Shown one piece after another: positions 1-9,447 of a stretch of 64,000 nt of DNA. Every line of letters begins with the position of its first letter. Position 1 is the first letter of the stretch. This DNA comes from SMWN01 sp965221455. Its GTDB lineage: Bacteria > Pseudomonadota > Gammaproteobacteria > Eutrophobiales > Eutrophobiaceae. A program made the translations under genes and the position numbers. The notes beneath the pieces are model-generated. The model worked only from the letters and a program-made list of their open reading frames with translations. It had not been told where the DNA came from and ran no database searches. The DNA lies in NCBI GenBank assembly GCA_965221455.1, contig OZ244890.1, positions 1,984,001 to 2,048,000 of the forward strand, given 5' to 3'.

Positions 1-1
1 T

Positions 2-688
2 GTGATTTTGGATATTGATACTGAAAGACGTCGTATTTCTTTGGGCATGAAACAGTGTCAGCCTAACCCATGGGAGCAATTTTCTGCGACCTATAATAAG
101 GGTGATAGAGTGGTTGGTACCATTAAATCCATTACTGATTTTGGCATATTTATCGGTCTTGATGGTGAAATTGATGGCTTGGTTCACCTTTCAGACATCA
201 CTTGGTCAGGTACTGGGGAAGAGTTTATCCATCAATATAGCAAAGGTGATGAACTGGAAACAGTTGTGCTTGCAGTGGATGCGGAAAGAGAACGTATTTC
301 TCTGGGCGTAAAACAAATGGGAAAAGATCCTTTTTTAAATTACGTCGCTGAAAATGCAAAAGGCACTATCGTGAAAGGTGTTGTTGAAAGTGTCGAGATG
401 GAAGGTGTTATATTGACTTTGGAGGAGGGTGTTCAGGGATACATGAGAGCTGCGGAAATTTCCATGAATCTAAAGGTGGAAGATGCGCGCTCCGCGATTA
501 AGGTGGGAGATGAAATTGAAGTTAAAATTACTGCCGTTGATCGTAAAAGGCGCTCTATTAATATTTCCGCGAGAGCCAAAGAAACAGATGATGAAGCAAC
601 TGTCGTGGAAGAGTACGGTTCTTCTGATGCAAGCTCAGGAGGAAGAAGTACTCTCGGTGATTTATTGAAAGAACAACTGGATAAATAG
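2..688 (+). CDS. rpsA: 30S ribosomal protein S1, C-terminal part (5' end outside window)
   Basis: This is the last 228 codons of ribosomal protein S1, which binds mRNA on the 30S subunit and helps initiation on weakly structured or SD-poor messages. Visible are the end of one S1 (OB-fold) repeat (ERRRISLGMKQ), a full repeat (about residues 34-105, with GDRVVGTIKSITDFGIFIGL and ERERISLGVKQ) and a final repeat (about 118-195). The tail is acidic and serine-rich. E. coli S1 is about 557 residues, so more than half lies upstream. It is followed by ihfB, the usual gammaproteobacterial order. No start is visible; the frame is open from the first bases. Confidence 0.97.
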   Translation: MILDIDTERRRISLGMKQCQPNPWEQFSATYNKGDRVVGTIKSITDFGIFIGLDGEIDGLVHLSDITWSGTGEEFIHQYSKGDELETVVLAVDAERERISLGVKQMGKDPFLNYVAENAKGTIVKGVVESVEMEGVILTLEEGVQGYMRAAEISMNLKVEDARSAIKVGDEIEVKITAVDRKRRSINISARAKETDDEATVVEEYGSSDASSGGRSTLGDLLKEQLDK

Positions 689-700
689 TAAAAAAACTGT

Positions 701-724
701 GCCGCTACTATATAAAGTAGAGGC
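701..724 (+). terminator. hairpin between rpsA and ihfB (possible weak terminator)
   Basis: GCC-CTACT at 701-709 pairs with AGTAG-GGC at 716-724 around a short AT-rich loop, with one internal mismatch. It lies 13 nt after the rpsA stop. No clean U-run follows (ACTTTGTTT), so it may be an mRNA 3' end, a weak terminator or an attenuator. Confidence 0.35.
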
Positions 725-837
725 GTACTTTGTTTAAAGTGTTGAATTTATTAAAAAATACTGGAAACCAGATAGCTTTAGCCGTAACGTCTTGGAGTAA
801 TACAAGCAACTGTCTTGTACTGAAATCGAGATAAGTG

Positions 838-1134
838 ATGACAAAATCAGAACTCATAGAAGCACTGGCTCGAAGACAAACACAATTAGACTACAAGGAT
901 GTCGAGTCGGCCGTGAAGACTATTCTTGAGCACATGGCGACGACTCTTTCTAATGGCGAACGTATAGAAATCAGGGGCTTTGGTAGTTTTGCTCTGCACT
1001 ATCGACCGCCTCGTGTGGGTAGAAATCCTAAATCCGGTGAACCCGTCTCGCTTCCGGCAAAACATGTGCCGCATTTCAAACCGGGTAAAGAGTTACGCGA
1101 AAGAGTCGACAGACAACCATCTCCTGAAGTTTGA
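838..1134 (+). CDS. ihfB: integration host factor subunit beta
   Basis: IHF-beta forms a heterodimer with IHF-alpha that bends DNA sharply at specific sites, acting in transcription, replication and recombination. The 98-residue product starts MTKSELIEAL, as usual for the family. It has the DNA-binding arm with the GRNPKSGE motif (about residues 62-70) and the GFGSF core. A GTG three bases upstream (835) is also in frame, but the ATG at 838 matches the family start. The C-terminus (RERVDRQPSPEV) is normal for IHF-beta. It sits between rpsA and lapA, the conserved gammaproteobacterial order. Confidence 0.96.
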   Translation: MTKSELIEALARRQTQLDYKDVESAVKTILEHMATTLSNGERIEIRGFGSFALHYRPPRVGRNPKSGEPVSLPAKHVPHFKPGKELRERVDRQPSPEV

Positions 1135-1239
1135 AGGCAATATCTCCTTTTTTATGTTCCGCAAGCGGCGGACTATTGTATTCGTTGTGTTCTCTGCTTA
1201 TTGTTGCCATTAGGTTTAATCTGAAAAAAGAGAGCGTTT

Positions 1240-1545
1240 ATGTCGCATACAATCAAGAGATATTTTTGTATCATTTTAGTTCTGCTGGTATTTATTATTT
1301 CGTTGGTATTTTTTCTAAAGAATAATCAAAAAATCACTTTTAATTATCTTGTCGCCACTCGGGATATTTATTTATCGGTCTTGCTTTCATTTTCTTTCTT
1401 CTCAGGGTTGCTACTGGGTATTTTGAGCCAGTTACCCAAAATTTTCAGTTTGAAACGCAGGGTTTCAAATGTCGAGAAGCAAGCGAAGGCTTCTGAAAAA
1501 GAACTCAATAACCTTCGGGTGATGCCGATGAAAGACAAAATTTGA
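1240..1545 (+). CDS. lapA: lipopolysaccharide assembly protein A (LapA/YciS, DUF1049)
   Basis: A small inner-membrane protein of 101 residues. It has two hydrophobic segments (about residues 8-26 and 44-64) and a basic, coiled-coil-like C-terminal tail (RRVSNVEKQAKASEKEL), the standard LapA layout. In E. coli LapA works with LapB to tune LPS synthesis through LpxC turnover. An AG-rich stretch (AAAAAAGAGAG) precedes the ATG. Its stop overlaps the lapB start (TGATG), implying translational coupling. Identification rests on layout, residue pattern and the lapB neighbour. Confidence 0.9.
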   Translation: MSHTIKRYFCIILVLLVFIISLVFFLKNNQKITFNYLVATRDIYLSVLLSFSFFSGLLLGILSQLPKIFSLKRRVSNVEKQAKASEKELNNLRVMPMKDKI

Positions 1546-2723
1546 TGGAACCAGGCGGGATGACAATTATCTGGTTATTATTACCCGTTGCTGGATTCAG
1601 CGGATGGTTATACGGAAGGTATGGAAGTTCATTGAAGAATACCACCAGCCAAAGTGGAATTCATCCTGAATATTTCAAGGGTCTAAATTACGTTTTAAAT
1701 GAGCAACCGGACAAAGCTATCGAGGTATTTATCAAAATGCTGGAGGTGGATAGTGAAACGGTAGAGACACATCTGGCATTGGGAAATTTGTTTCGGCGTC
1801 GTGGTGAAGTTGATCGTGCAATTCGTATACATCAAAATTTAATTGCCCGACCGAATCTGGGTCAGGAAGAACGAGCGCTGGTTTTACTTGAACTTGGTAT
1901 GGATTATATGAAATCCGGATTGTTGGATCGTGCTGAAAATTTATTTAGTGAGGTAGTGGAAACGGGTTTGTATTCAGTGCAGGCTTTTACCGAGCTCCTG
2001 GATATTTATCAACAGGAAAAAGATTGGGGAAATGCGATTAAGGTAGCGCGTCGACTGGAGTTATCGTCATCCCGTCCCATGAATCGAAGTATTGCCCAGT
2101 TTTATTGTGAGCAGGCAAGTGAATTACACCTGACGGGAGAAGACAAAAAAGTAAAAGCTCTTCTGAAGCAAGCAGTCGATATTGACGAAAATTGTGTTCG
2201 TGCAAGTTTGATCGAAGCGGGCATCCTCAAAAAGGAAGGTAAGTTTAGGGAAGCGATACGTATCTGTAAGCGCGTCGAGAAACAGGATGCAGAATATATC
2301 TCTGAAGCAGTTTCTTTGATGGTTGAGTGTTATGAGCAACTGGGAAAACTGGATGAATTTAAGGATTATTTGCACACCGTAGTTGATAAACGCAGTGGTA
2401 TTACTCCAATGGTAATGCTCACAGAACTTATTGCCGAACAAGAGGGTTATGAAGAGGCAATGAGATTTATCATCACCGAGCTCAAGAAAAGACCGACGGT
2501 AAGAGGTATTGAACAATTGATCAAATACGCCTTGATACTGGCGCAGGGAAAAGCCAAAGATGATTTAATGGTAATCGGGGATGTAATTAGTAGATTACTT
2601 GAAGATCGAGTGCTTTATAAATGTAATCACTGTGGTTTCGATGCTAAATCGCTGCATTGGCGGTGTCCAAGTTGTAAAAACTGGAATACGGTGAAACCTA
2701 TTCACGGATTAGAAGGTGAGTAG
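1545..2723 (+). CDS. lapB: lipopolysaccharide assembly protein B (LapB/YciM)
   Basis: A 392-residue membrane-anchored TPR protein; E. coli LapB is 389. LapB acts as an adaptor for FtsH-dependent degradation of LpxC and so balances LPS with phospholipid. Visible are an N-terminal transmembrane segment (about residues 6-22), a series of TPR-like helices (about 40-330) and a C-terminal rubredoxin-like metal knuckle with two CxxC pairs (CNHCGF and CPSCKNW). The ATG at 1545 overlaps the lapA stop; a TTG at 1542 and an ATG at 1560 are alternatives. Confidence 0.95.
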   Translation: MEPGGMTIIWLLLPVAGFSGWLYGRYGSSLKNTTSQSGIHPEYFKGLNYVLNEQPDKAIEVFIKMLEVDSETVETHLALGNLFRRRGEVDRAIRIHQNLIARPNLGQEERALVLLELGMDYMKSGLLDRAENLFSEVVETGLYSVQAFTELLDIYQQEKDWGNAIKVARRLELSSSRPMNRSIAQFYCEQASELHLTGEDKKVKALLKQAVDIDENCVRASLIEAGILKKEGKFREAIRICKRVEKQDAEYISEAVSLMVECYEQLGKLDEFKDYLHTVVDKRSGITPMVMLTELIAEQEGYEEAMRFIITELKKRPTVRGIEQLIKYALILAQGKAKDDLMVIGDVISRLLEDRVLYKCNHCGFDAKSLHWRCPSCKNWNTVKPIHGLEGE

Positions 2724-2726
2724 AAG

Positions 2727-3437
2727 GTGAATGAATCACGTATTATTGTGTCTTTGGATTTCAGGGATCCTAAACAAGTGTTTCAACTCGTGGAAAAACT
2801 GGGATCCGATCTATGTCGACTGAAAGTAGGTAAAGAACTGTTCACCAAATCAGGCCCGGTCCTCGTTGAGAAATTGATTGCCAGAGGTTTTGACGTATTT
2901 CTAGATCTTAAATTTCATGATATTCCTGCTACAGTCGCCAAGGCATGTGCCGTCGCTTCAGATTTAGGTGTGTGGATGATTAATGTGCATGCGAGCGGTG
3001 GTTTTGAAATGATGTCGCTTGCCAAAGAAGAGATTGAAAAGAAACCACATCATCCATTATTGATTGGCGTGACGGTACTCACCAGTATAAGTGAAGAAAC
3101 ACTACGAGAACTAGGTTTGCAATGTTCCGTTGAAGACCAGGTGATTCGGTTGGCACAGCTAAGTCATGACGCGGGTCTTGACGGTGTTGTGTGTTCAGCA
3201 CAAGAAGTGAAAGGTCTGCGAAACTGGTTAGGCAAGAAATTTAAACTGATTACCCCGGGGATTCGCCCGCATGGTTCCGATAATGATGATCAAAAACGTG
3301 TCATGACTCCAGCACAAGCTATCGAGGCAGGTAGTGATTATTTAGTGATAGGCAGGCCCATTACGCAAGCGACCGATCCAGTACAGGTGTTGAAAGATAT
3401 TCAAAAAGAAATCGGTGCCGTAAATATTGAAGTTTAG
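2727..3437 (+). CDS. pyrF: orotidine-5'-phosphate decarboxylase
   Basis: Catalyses decarboxylation of OMP to UMP, the last step of de novo pyrimidine synthesis, in the cytoplasm. The 236-residue TIM barrel carries the signature DLKFHDIPATVAKA (about residues 60-73), with the catalytic Lys-Asp network, and the phosphate-binding VIGRPI near residue 212. The start is GTG at 2727 (MNESRIIVSLD), preceded by a strong SD (AGAAGGTGAG, 2711-2720). The nearby ATG at 2731 is out of frame. It follows lapB by 3 nt, as in E. coli and relatives. Confidence 0.97.
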   Translation: MNESRIIVSLDFRDPKQVFQLVEKLGSDLCRLKVGKELFTKSGPVLVEKLIARGFDVFLDLKFHDIPATVAKACAVASDLGVWMINVHASGGFEMMSLAKEEIEKKPHHPLLIGVTVLTSISEETLRELGLQCSVEDQVIRLAQLSHDAGLDGVVCSAQEVKGLRNWLGKKFKLITPGIRPHGSDNDDQKRVMTPAQAIEAGSDYLVIGRPITQATDPVQVLKDIQKEIGAVNIEV

Positions 3438-3443
3438 CTGTTA

Positions 3444-6400
3444 ATGTCAGATAAAAATCGCGCAAGTGTATTTCAGCCGGAATGTTCATTCAGGCCTGGT
3501 GAAAAAAGTTTCTGGGGCAGACTATATGGTAGTGCGAAAGCATTAACGATTAGCCAGCTATCCAAAGTGGTGGAGGCGCCCATCGTTATCATGACGAGAG
3601 ACTCACTCTCAGCAAGCAGATTAAACGATGAACTTTGTTTCTACCTTAACGATAGTGAAATAAATAGCCCGTTATTGTTTCCTGACTGGGAGATATTACC
3701 GTACGATTTATTCTCACCTTGTCAGGATATTATTTCAGAAAGATTGGCAACTTTGACCAGTTTACCGACTTTAGGGAAAGGCATTCTGATTGTCCCGGTA
3801 ACGACTTTGATGCATCGTCTGATGCCACGAGAATTTTTATTCTCACATAGTTTGATTCTGAATAACGGGCAACATCTCAATATTGATGCATTTAGAAAGC
3901 AGCTTAATGAAAGTGGCTATACTTTTGGCACGCAAGTTATTGAGCATGGCGATGTGGCAATTCGTGGTTCATTGATAGATTTGTATCCAATGGGCGTAAA
4001 GAATCCCTATCGAATAGATTTATTAGACGACGAAATAGACAATATCCATACATTCGATCCGGAAACTCAACGTTCATTGAATAAGGTCGAACAAATCAGA
4101 ATATTGCCAGCTAGAGAAGTGGCACTGATTGATGAGGGGATTACTCGTTTTAGATCGGCATGGCGGTCACGTTTCGAGGGTAATCCAAATCAATCTCCTG
4201 TTTATCGTGATGTTAGTCAGGGTTTTGCGCCCGAGGGCATAGAATATTATTTGCCATTATTTTACGAAGAAACCAATACCCTGTTCGACTATTTTCCGGA
4301 TGAATGCATTACTATTTTTGATGAAGATGCTATTGATACTTCGGAATCCTTCTGGAAGGATATTGAAACACGCTATGAACAAACATGTCATGATGCAGAA
4401 CGTCCGACATTGCCTCCGAGAGAGATATTTCTCAATCCTTCAGATTTGTTAAGCAGGACGAAAATCTATCATCAGATCCACATTACGCGGAGAGAACAGT
4501 CGGAACGTGGAGGCACAAGTAATTATAATTCCATGCTACCGGCAAATTTGATGATAGATGCCCGGTCTGAAGAACCTCTGTCGCTGTTTAAAAAGTTCGT
4601 CAGTGATTTTGAAGGAAGAATATTGCTCGTCGCAGAATCGGCAGGAAGGAGAGAAACCTTACTGGATTTATTACAGCAGCATGGCTTTAGACCGGTGCAA
4701 ATATCCGACTGGAGCAGATTTATAGAGGGAGATGTGCGCCTGGGATTAACCGTTGCGCCTTTAGAGCAGGGCGTACAACTGAGAAATCCAGGGATTGCGA
4801 TAATCAGCGAAGGGCAGCTGTTTGGTGAACGTGTGATGCAACGTCGCCTGCGTAAACGCAGCAAGCAGGATCCGGAAAATATCATTCGTAATCTAACTGA
4901 ATTGACAATAGGTGCGCCTGTAGTCCATGAGGAACATGGCATCGGTCGTTATCAAGGTTTAATCATGTTGTATGTCGATGATATTCCGGCCGAATTTATT
5001 TTGATTGAATACGCTGAAGGGGACAAACTTTATGTGCCCGTTTCTGCACTTCAACTGATCAGCCGTTTTACCGGCATGGATATAGAACATGCACCACTAC
5101 ATCGATTGGGTAGCGGTCAGTGGCAAAAGGCTAAAAGCAATGCCGCGAAATATGCCCATGATGTGGCTGCTGAACTACTTGAATTACATGCGCAAAGAGC
5201 AGCACACCCTGGTTTTGGTTTTGAACTCGATGAAAATGCCTACCATGCCTTTGTACAGACATTCCCTTTCGAAGAAACACCGGATCAGATGGATGCTGTT
5301 TTATCCGTAATTGATGATATGACACAGGCAAAGCCAATGGATCGTCTGGTTTGTGGTGATGCAGGGTTCGGTAAAACAGAAGTCGCTATGCGTGCGTCAT
5401 TTCTTGCTGTACAAAACAGCAAACAAGTGGCGATACTTGTGCCCACAACGTTACTGGCACAACAACATTTCCAGAACTTTAAAGATCGGTTTGCCGATTG
5501 GCCGGTACGTATTGAATTATTGTCTCGATTCCGCACAAATAGGGAACAGGCAATCGCACTCGGAGGGATTAAAGACGGTACGGTTGACATTGTTATAGGC
5601 ACACATAAATTGATCCAGGGGAATATGGAATTCGCTCGACTGGGGTTAGTGATTATTGATGAAGAACACCGTTTCGGTGTCAGACAAAAAGAAAAATTTA
5701 AAGCCATGCGTGCCGAGATTGATGTATTGACATTGACAGCGACACCCATACCACGAACACTGAATATGGCACTGGCCGACTTGCGTGGACTTTCCATTAT
5801 TGCGACACCGCCTTCAAAACGTTTGGCTGTCAAGACATTTATCTGCGAGTGGAATGATGTGCTTCTGAAAGAAGCGCTATTGCGTGAAATCAAGCGTGGC
5901 GGGCAGGTTTATGTGTTACATAATAAAGTCGATACCATTGAAAAAATGGCCGGACAAATAAAAGCACTGCTACCGGAATCTTCTGTCAGATGGGCGCATG
6001 GTCAGATGTCAGAGAAAGAACTGGAACAGGTGATGCTGGATTTCTATCACCGGCGTTTTAATGTACTGGTCTGTACCACCATCATAGAAACAGGCATTGA
6101 TGTGTCGAGTGCCAATACCATTATCATCAATCGTGCAGATCGATTCGGATTAGCGCAACTTTATCAGTTAAGAGGCAGGGTCGGTCGTTCACATCACCGT
6201 GCCTATGCGTACATGATTGTGCCACAAAGAAAACTGATGACAGCGGATGCGATAAAGCGTCTGGAAGCTATTGAGGCTTCGGAAGAATTAGGTGTTGGTT
6301 TTACTTTAGCAACACATGATCTTGAGATTCGCGGCGCCGGCGAAATTTTGGGTCAGGAACAAAGCGGGCAAATCCAGGCAATAGGTTACGGACTGTATAT

Positions 6401-6920
6401 GGATCTTTTGGATCGTGCGGTGAAGGCACTGAAATCAGGGAAACAACCTCGTCTTGACAGACCGCTGGATCATGGTGTTGAAGTCGATCTACATGTTCCG
6501 GCATTGATCCCTGAGGATTATTTACCGGATGTACACATGCGGCTTATCATGTACAAGCGAATTGCTGGCGTTAAAGATAAAGACGCATTAAGAGAACTGC
6601 AGGTTGAGATGATTGATCGCTTCGGTATGTTGCCTGAGTTTGCCAGGAATCTCCTCCGCATTGCAGAAATAAAGTTATTGGTCAATACGCTGGGTATTCG
6701 TAAAATAGATTTGGGTCCACATGGAGGTAGATTACAATTTCATAAGGATCACAATGTAGATCCGACCAGGATTATTACATTAATACAAACCAGCCCTTTT
6801 ACTTATAAACTGGATGGTCAAGATAGATTACGAATCAATGAAGAGTTGCCGGAGGTGGATGACAGATTCAACATACTCACAAACCTTATTGCAGATATTA
6901 CCAAAAAAGACGCCGCATAA
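3444..6920 (+). CDS. mfd: transcription-repair coupling factor Mfd
   Basis: An ATP-driven translocase that removes RNA polymerase stalled at DNA lesions and recruits UvrA. At 1158 residues it has normal full length. Domains in order: UvrB-like N-terminal module (about 15-400), RNAP-interacting CarD-like domain starting near GAPVVHEEHGIGRYQG (about 490-560), helicase motor with Walker A GDAGFGKTEVAMRA (about 635) and Walker B IIDEEHRFG (about 739), helicase C motifs ETGIDVSSANT and QLRGRVGRS (about 885-915), and the C-terminal TRCF domain (about 1000-1100). It follows pyrF by 6 nt. No lesions seen. Confidence 0.98.
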   Translation: MSDKNRASVFQPECSFRPGEKSFWGRLYGSAKALTISQLSKVVEAPIVIMTRDSLSASRLNDELCFYLNDSEINSPLLFPDWEILPYDLFSPCQDIISERLATLTSLPTLGKGILIVPVTTLMHRLMPREFLFSHSLILNNGQHLNIDAFRKQLNESGYTFGTQVIEHGDVAIRGSLIDLYPMGVKNPYRIDLLDDEIDNIHTFDPETQRSLNKVEQIRILPAREVALIDEGITRFRSAWRSRFEGNPNQSPVYRDVSQGFAPEGIEYYLPLFYEETNTLFDYFPDECITIFDEDAIDTSESFWKDIETRYEQTCHDAERPTLPPREIFLNPSDLLSRTKIYHQIHITRREQSERGGTSNYNSMLPANLMIDARSEEPLSLFKKFVSDFEGRILLVAESAGRRETLLDLLQQHGFRPVQISDWSRFIEGDVRLGLTVAPLEQGVQLRNPGIAIISEGQLFGERVMQRRLRKRSKQDPENIIRNLTELTIGAPVVHEEHGIGRYQGLIMLYVDDIPAEFILIEYAEGDKLYVPVSALQLISRFTGMDIEHAPLHRLGSGQWQKAKSNAAKYAHDVAAELLELHAQRAAHPGFGFELDENAYHAFVQTFPFEETPDQMDAVLSVIDDMTQAKPMDRLVCGDAGFGKTEVAMRASFLAVQNSKQVAILVPTTLLAQQHFQNFKDRFADWPVRIELLSRFRTNREQAIALGGIKDGTVDIVIGTHKLIQGNMEFARLGLVIIDEEHRFGVRQKEKFKAMRAEIDVLTLTATPIPRTLNMALADLRGLSIIATPPSKRLAVKTFICEWNDVLLKEALLREIKRGGQVYVLHNKVDTIEKMAGQIKALLPESSVRWAHGQMSEKELEQVMLDFYHRRFNVLVCTTIIETGIDVSSANTIIINRADRFGLAQLYQLRGRVGRSHHRAYAYMIVPQRKLMTADAIKRLEAIEASEELGVGFTLATHDLEIRGAGEILGQEQSGQIQAIGYGLYMDLLDRAVKALKSGKQPRLDRPLDHGVEVDLHVPALIPEDYLPDVHMRLIMYKRIAGVKDKDALRELQVEMIDRFGMLPEFARNLLRIAEIKLLVNTLGIRKIDLGPHGGRLQFHKDHNVDPTRIITLIQTSPFTYKLDGQDRLRINEELPEVDDRFNILTNLIADITKKDAA

Positions 6921-6924
6921 TTTC

Positions 6925-7536
6925 ATGAATATCCAAATGATGAAAATATTAATTCTCGTTTTTTTACTATTATCCGGCAATTCTGCATTCGCTAAATGGT
7001 ATCAGGTGGAAATGCTAGTGTTTGAACATGTGGTCGTTGATACCGGTGGAGAACAATGGAACTCAGGCGCAACGCCTGACTATAGTAATGCTATCAATCT
7101 GGAAACAGATACAAATAATTCCGGTACATTTAAAAAATTACCATCAGGCAGATACAAGCTGGGTGGTGTCAACAAGGTTCTTAAATTATCCAGTCAGTAT
7201 CGTCCCATACATCATATCGCCTGGCAGCAGCCAGAGCTGACAAAATCCAGGGCAAAAAAGGTTCATATCAAAAACCCGGAAGCAAGGATAGACGGCACGG
7301 TAAATTTAAGAGGCGGATATCTCCTGCATCTTGATCTGGATATTGCCTATTTTGTTGAGCTATTGACTGAATCAATCACATCATTCACGGACGAAGGTAT
7401 CAGCGAAGACATTGCCATGCGTGGAACCTATGCACAACTGAAAGAAACCCGCAGAATAAAACTGAATGAATTACATTATTTTGATCATCCATTATTCGGT
7501 GTGGTGATGCGTGTGACACGGTTAAGCGTGGAATGA
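6925..7536 (+). CDS. csiV: CsiV-like periplasmic protein
   Basis: A 203-residue secreted protein. The ATG at 6925 gives a clear signal peptide (MKILILVFLLLSGNSAFA), probably cleaved before KWYQVEMLVFEH. That motif and the later sequence resemble the CsiV family, described in Shewanella as a peptidoglycan-binding partner in cytochrome c maturation and cell-envelope growth. The frame is open further upstream inside mfd, but the signal peptide fixes the start. It lies 4 nt after the mfd stop, an arrangement common in gammaproteobacteria. Function here is inferred from family and position. Confidence 0.75.
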   Translation: MNIQMMKILILVFLLLSGNSAFAKWYQVEMLVFEHVVVDTGGEQWNSGATPDYSNAINLETDTNNSGTFKKLPSGRYKLGGVNKVLKLSSQYRPIHHIAWQQPELTKSRAKKVHIKNPEARIDGTVNLRGGYLLHLDLDIAYFVELLTESITSFTDEGISEDIAMRGTYAQLKETRRIKLNELHYFDHPLFGVVMRVTRLSVE

Positions 7537-7617
7537 TAGCGTTTGATTTAAAGATTCTTTGATAGAGACACTATAGAACCTGTAAAGCGATCATCAAATT
7601 GAAAGCCAACAAAAAAA

Positions 7618-7644
7618 CAGGGGATGCCTGCGCTCCCTGATTTT
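7618..7644 (+). terminator. possible terminator after csiV
   Basis: CAGGG (7618-7622) pairs with CCCTG (7635-7639) and is followed by ATTTTGG. The stem is short and the T-run weak. It separates the core operon from the DUF2130 gene. Confidence 0.35.
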
Positions 7645-7683
7645 GGTGTTGGACATCAATAAATAAATGGAGAAGAAGTGGAA

Positions 7684-9093
7684 ATGAATGAAATCAGCTG
7701 TCCCCACTGCAAGAAAGCTTTCAAAGTTGATGAGACCGGGTATGCGGATATTTTGAAGCAGGTTCGTGATAGTGATTTTGAGCAGCAGTTGCATAAGCGT
7801 CTTGAACTGGCCGAGAAGGAAAAGCAAAACGCAGTTGATCTCGTCAAAGAAAAGGTTAGCAGTGAGATGCAGAGGACTTCCGCTGCCAAAGATGTGGAAA
7901 TTCAGGAATTGAAAGCGAAATTGGATGCTGGGGGGACAGCGCAGAAGCTTGCTGTGACACAAGCTCTAAGCGCTGTGGAAAAAGAACGAGACGAGTTCGC
8001 CAACGAACTGAAACAGGCAAGGCAAGATAACGAGGCCGCTTCAAAGCTGGCTGAGGCTAATCTAACAAAAGAGCTTCAAGAAACCGCAGCGAAAAAGGAT
8101 GCAGAGATTCAAGACCTGAAAGCGAAGCTCGGTACCAGCGAAGTTGAGCAGAAACTCGCTATTACTGAGGCAGTTAGTGTTATTGAGAAGGAACGTGACG
8201 GACTAAAGAACGGCCTGAAGCAAGTGGAGCTTGAAAGGGGACTTGCCGAAAAGTCGCTCAAGGATAAGTACGAGACGCAGATCAAAGATCGGGACGACGC
8301 GATAAATCGTCTAAAGGATATGAAAGTTCGTCTGTCTACGAAGATGGTTGGTGAAACCCTTGAACAGCACTGTGAAACAGAGTTCAATCGTATTCGTGCG
8401 ACAGCATTTCCAAGAGCCTATTTCGAGAAGGATAATGACGTAACCACTGGCAGCAAGGGTGACTATATTTTCCGCGATTCGGACGAGGCGGGTACTGAAA
8501 TCATTTCGATCATGTTTGAAATGAAGAACGAAAGTGATACCACCGCGACGAAGAAAAAGAACGAGGACTTTCTAAAGGAACTTGATAAGGATCGCACTGA
8601 AAAGGGGTGCGAGTATGCAGTGCTGGTATCCCTGCTCGAATCTGACAGCGAACTTTATAATTCCGGGATTGTTGACGTATTTCACCGCCATTCAAAGATG
8701 TATGTAGTTCGACCGCAGTTCTTTCTTCCAATCATTACGCTGCTGCGTAACGCTGCGATGAAGTCATTAGAATATAAGAGGGAGCTTGCGCTCGTTAGGG
8801 CGCAGAACATTGATGTTACTAATTTCGAAGACGACCTCGACAAGTTCAAAACCGCATTCGGAAAGAACTATGATATTGCATCCAGGAAATTCCAAACAGC
8901 AATTGACGAAATTGACAAGTCAATAAATCATCTACAAAAGACGAAAGATGTCCTGCTCGGAACTGATCGACAACTTCGGCTTGCAAATGACAAGGCGCAA
9001 GATGTTACGGTCAAGAAATTAACTCAGCGGAACCCTACCATGGCATCCAAGTTTGAGGAGCTTAAGAATCGAGAGAATTCTGATGATGAATAA
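7684..9093 (+). CDS. DUF2130 domain protein (zinc-ribbon, long coiled coil, nuclease-like C-terminus)
   Basis: A 469-residue protein. The N-terminus holds a CPHCKKAF zinc-ribbon half (about residues 5-12). Residues about 25-215 are charged coiled coil with repeated segments (KDVEIQELKAKL / KDAEIQDLKAKL). The C-terminal half has the DUF2130 core: GDYIFRDSDEAGTEIISIMF followed by EMKNES (about 258-284) and later YAVLVSLLESDSEL. The D...ExK spacing resembles PD-(D/E)XK nucleases, which is inference. Function is unknown. An SD (GGAGAAG) at 7669 serves the ATG; GTG 7678 is an alternative. It stands alone at the edge of an accessory island. Confidence 0.8.
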   Translation: MNEISCPHCKKAFKVDETGYADILKQVRDSDFEQQLHKRLELAEKEKQNAVDLVKEKVSSEMQRTSAAKDVEIQELKAKLDAGGTAQKLAVTQALSAVEKERDEFANELKQARQDNEAASKLAEANLTKELQETAAKKDAEIQDLKAKLGTSEVEQKLAITEAVSVIEKERDGLKNGLKQVELERGLAEKSLKDKYETQIKDRDDAINRLKDMKVRLSTKMVGETLEQHCETEFNRIRATAFPRAYFEKDNDVTTGSKGDYIFRDSDEAGTEIISIMFEMKNESDTTATKKKNEDFLKELDKDRTEKGCEYAVLVSLLESDSELYNSGIVDVFHRHSKMYVVRPQFFLPIITLLRNAAMKSLEYKRELALVRAQNIDVTNFEDDLDKFKTAFGKNYDIASRKFQTAIDEIDKSINHLQKTKDVLLGTDRQLRLANDKAQDVTVKKLTQRNPTMASKFEELKNRENSDDE

Positions 9094-9447
9094 TTGGTTA
9101 GTGAAGTAATCATGCCCAACAAAAGTATCCAGCGGACAGTTAAAAATAACAAAGTGGACACCATGGACAAAATTATGGTCTATCCTAATTTCCGACCCTA
9201 GTATATTGAAATTGAGGAATTTTCTCGAATGTTACTTTTTAAAATATATAACATCCTGTCAGATATTAGTGTTCCATAATGCGTAGTTAGTTCGTTCGTG
9301 TGCATGGGGAGAATTGGATGGAAAAAGTTGAAGTCACAGATTTACTTGTAACTACCAAGGTGGTTAAAGAAAGCTGGAAATAATAACTCAGCTTACCCGC
9401 CAACCGACTTGTTAAGAGTTGCACTTACAAATTGAAATCACGTTTTA
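9094..9447. other. gene-free stretch between DUF2130 and DUF4326 genes
   Basis: No convincing gene. A 20-codon frame at 9318-9383 (MEKVEVTDLLVTTKVVKESW) looks like a severed gene start but ends in tandem stops. The rest is AT-rich and without clear structure, consistent with decayed DNA at an island edge. Confidence 0.5.

Noticed and set aside
5285..5893. 202-codon minus-strand frame inside mfd
   Set aside because: Low-complexity Ser-rich translation opposite conserved helicase motifs; shadow frame.
9318..9383. 20-codon frame MEKVEVTDLLVTTKVVKESW as a cyanase-like remnant
   Set aside because: Faint similarity only, ends in stops, too short to assign.
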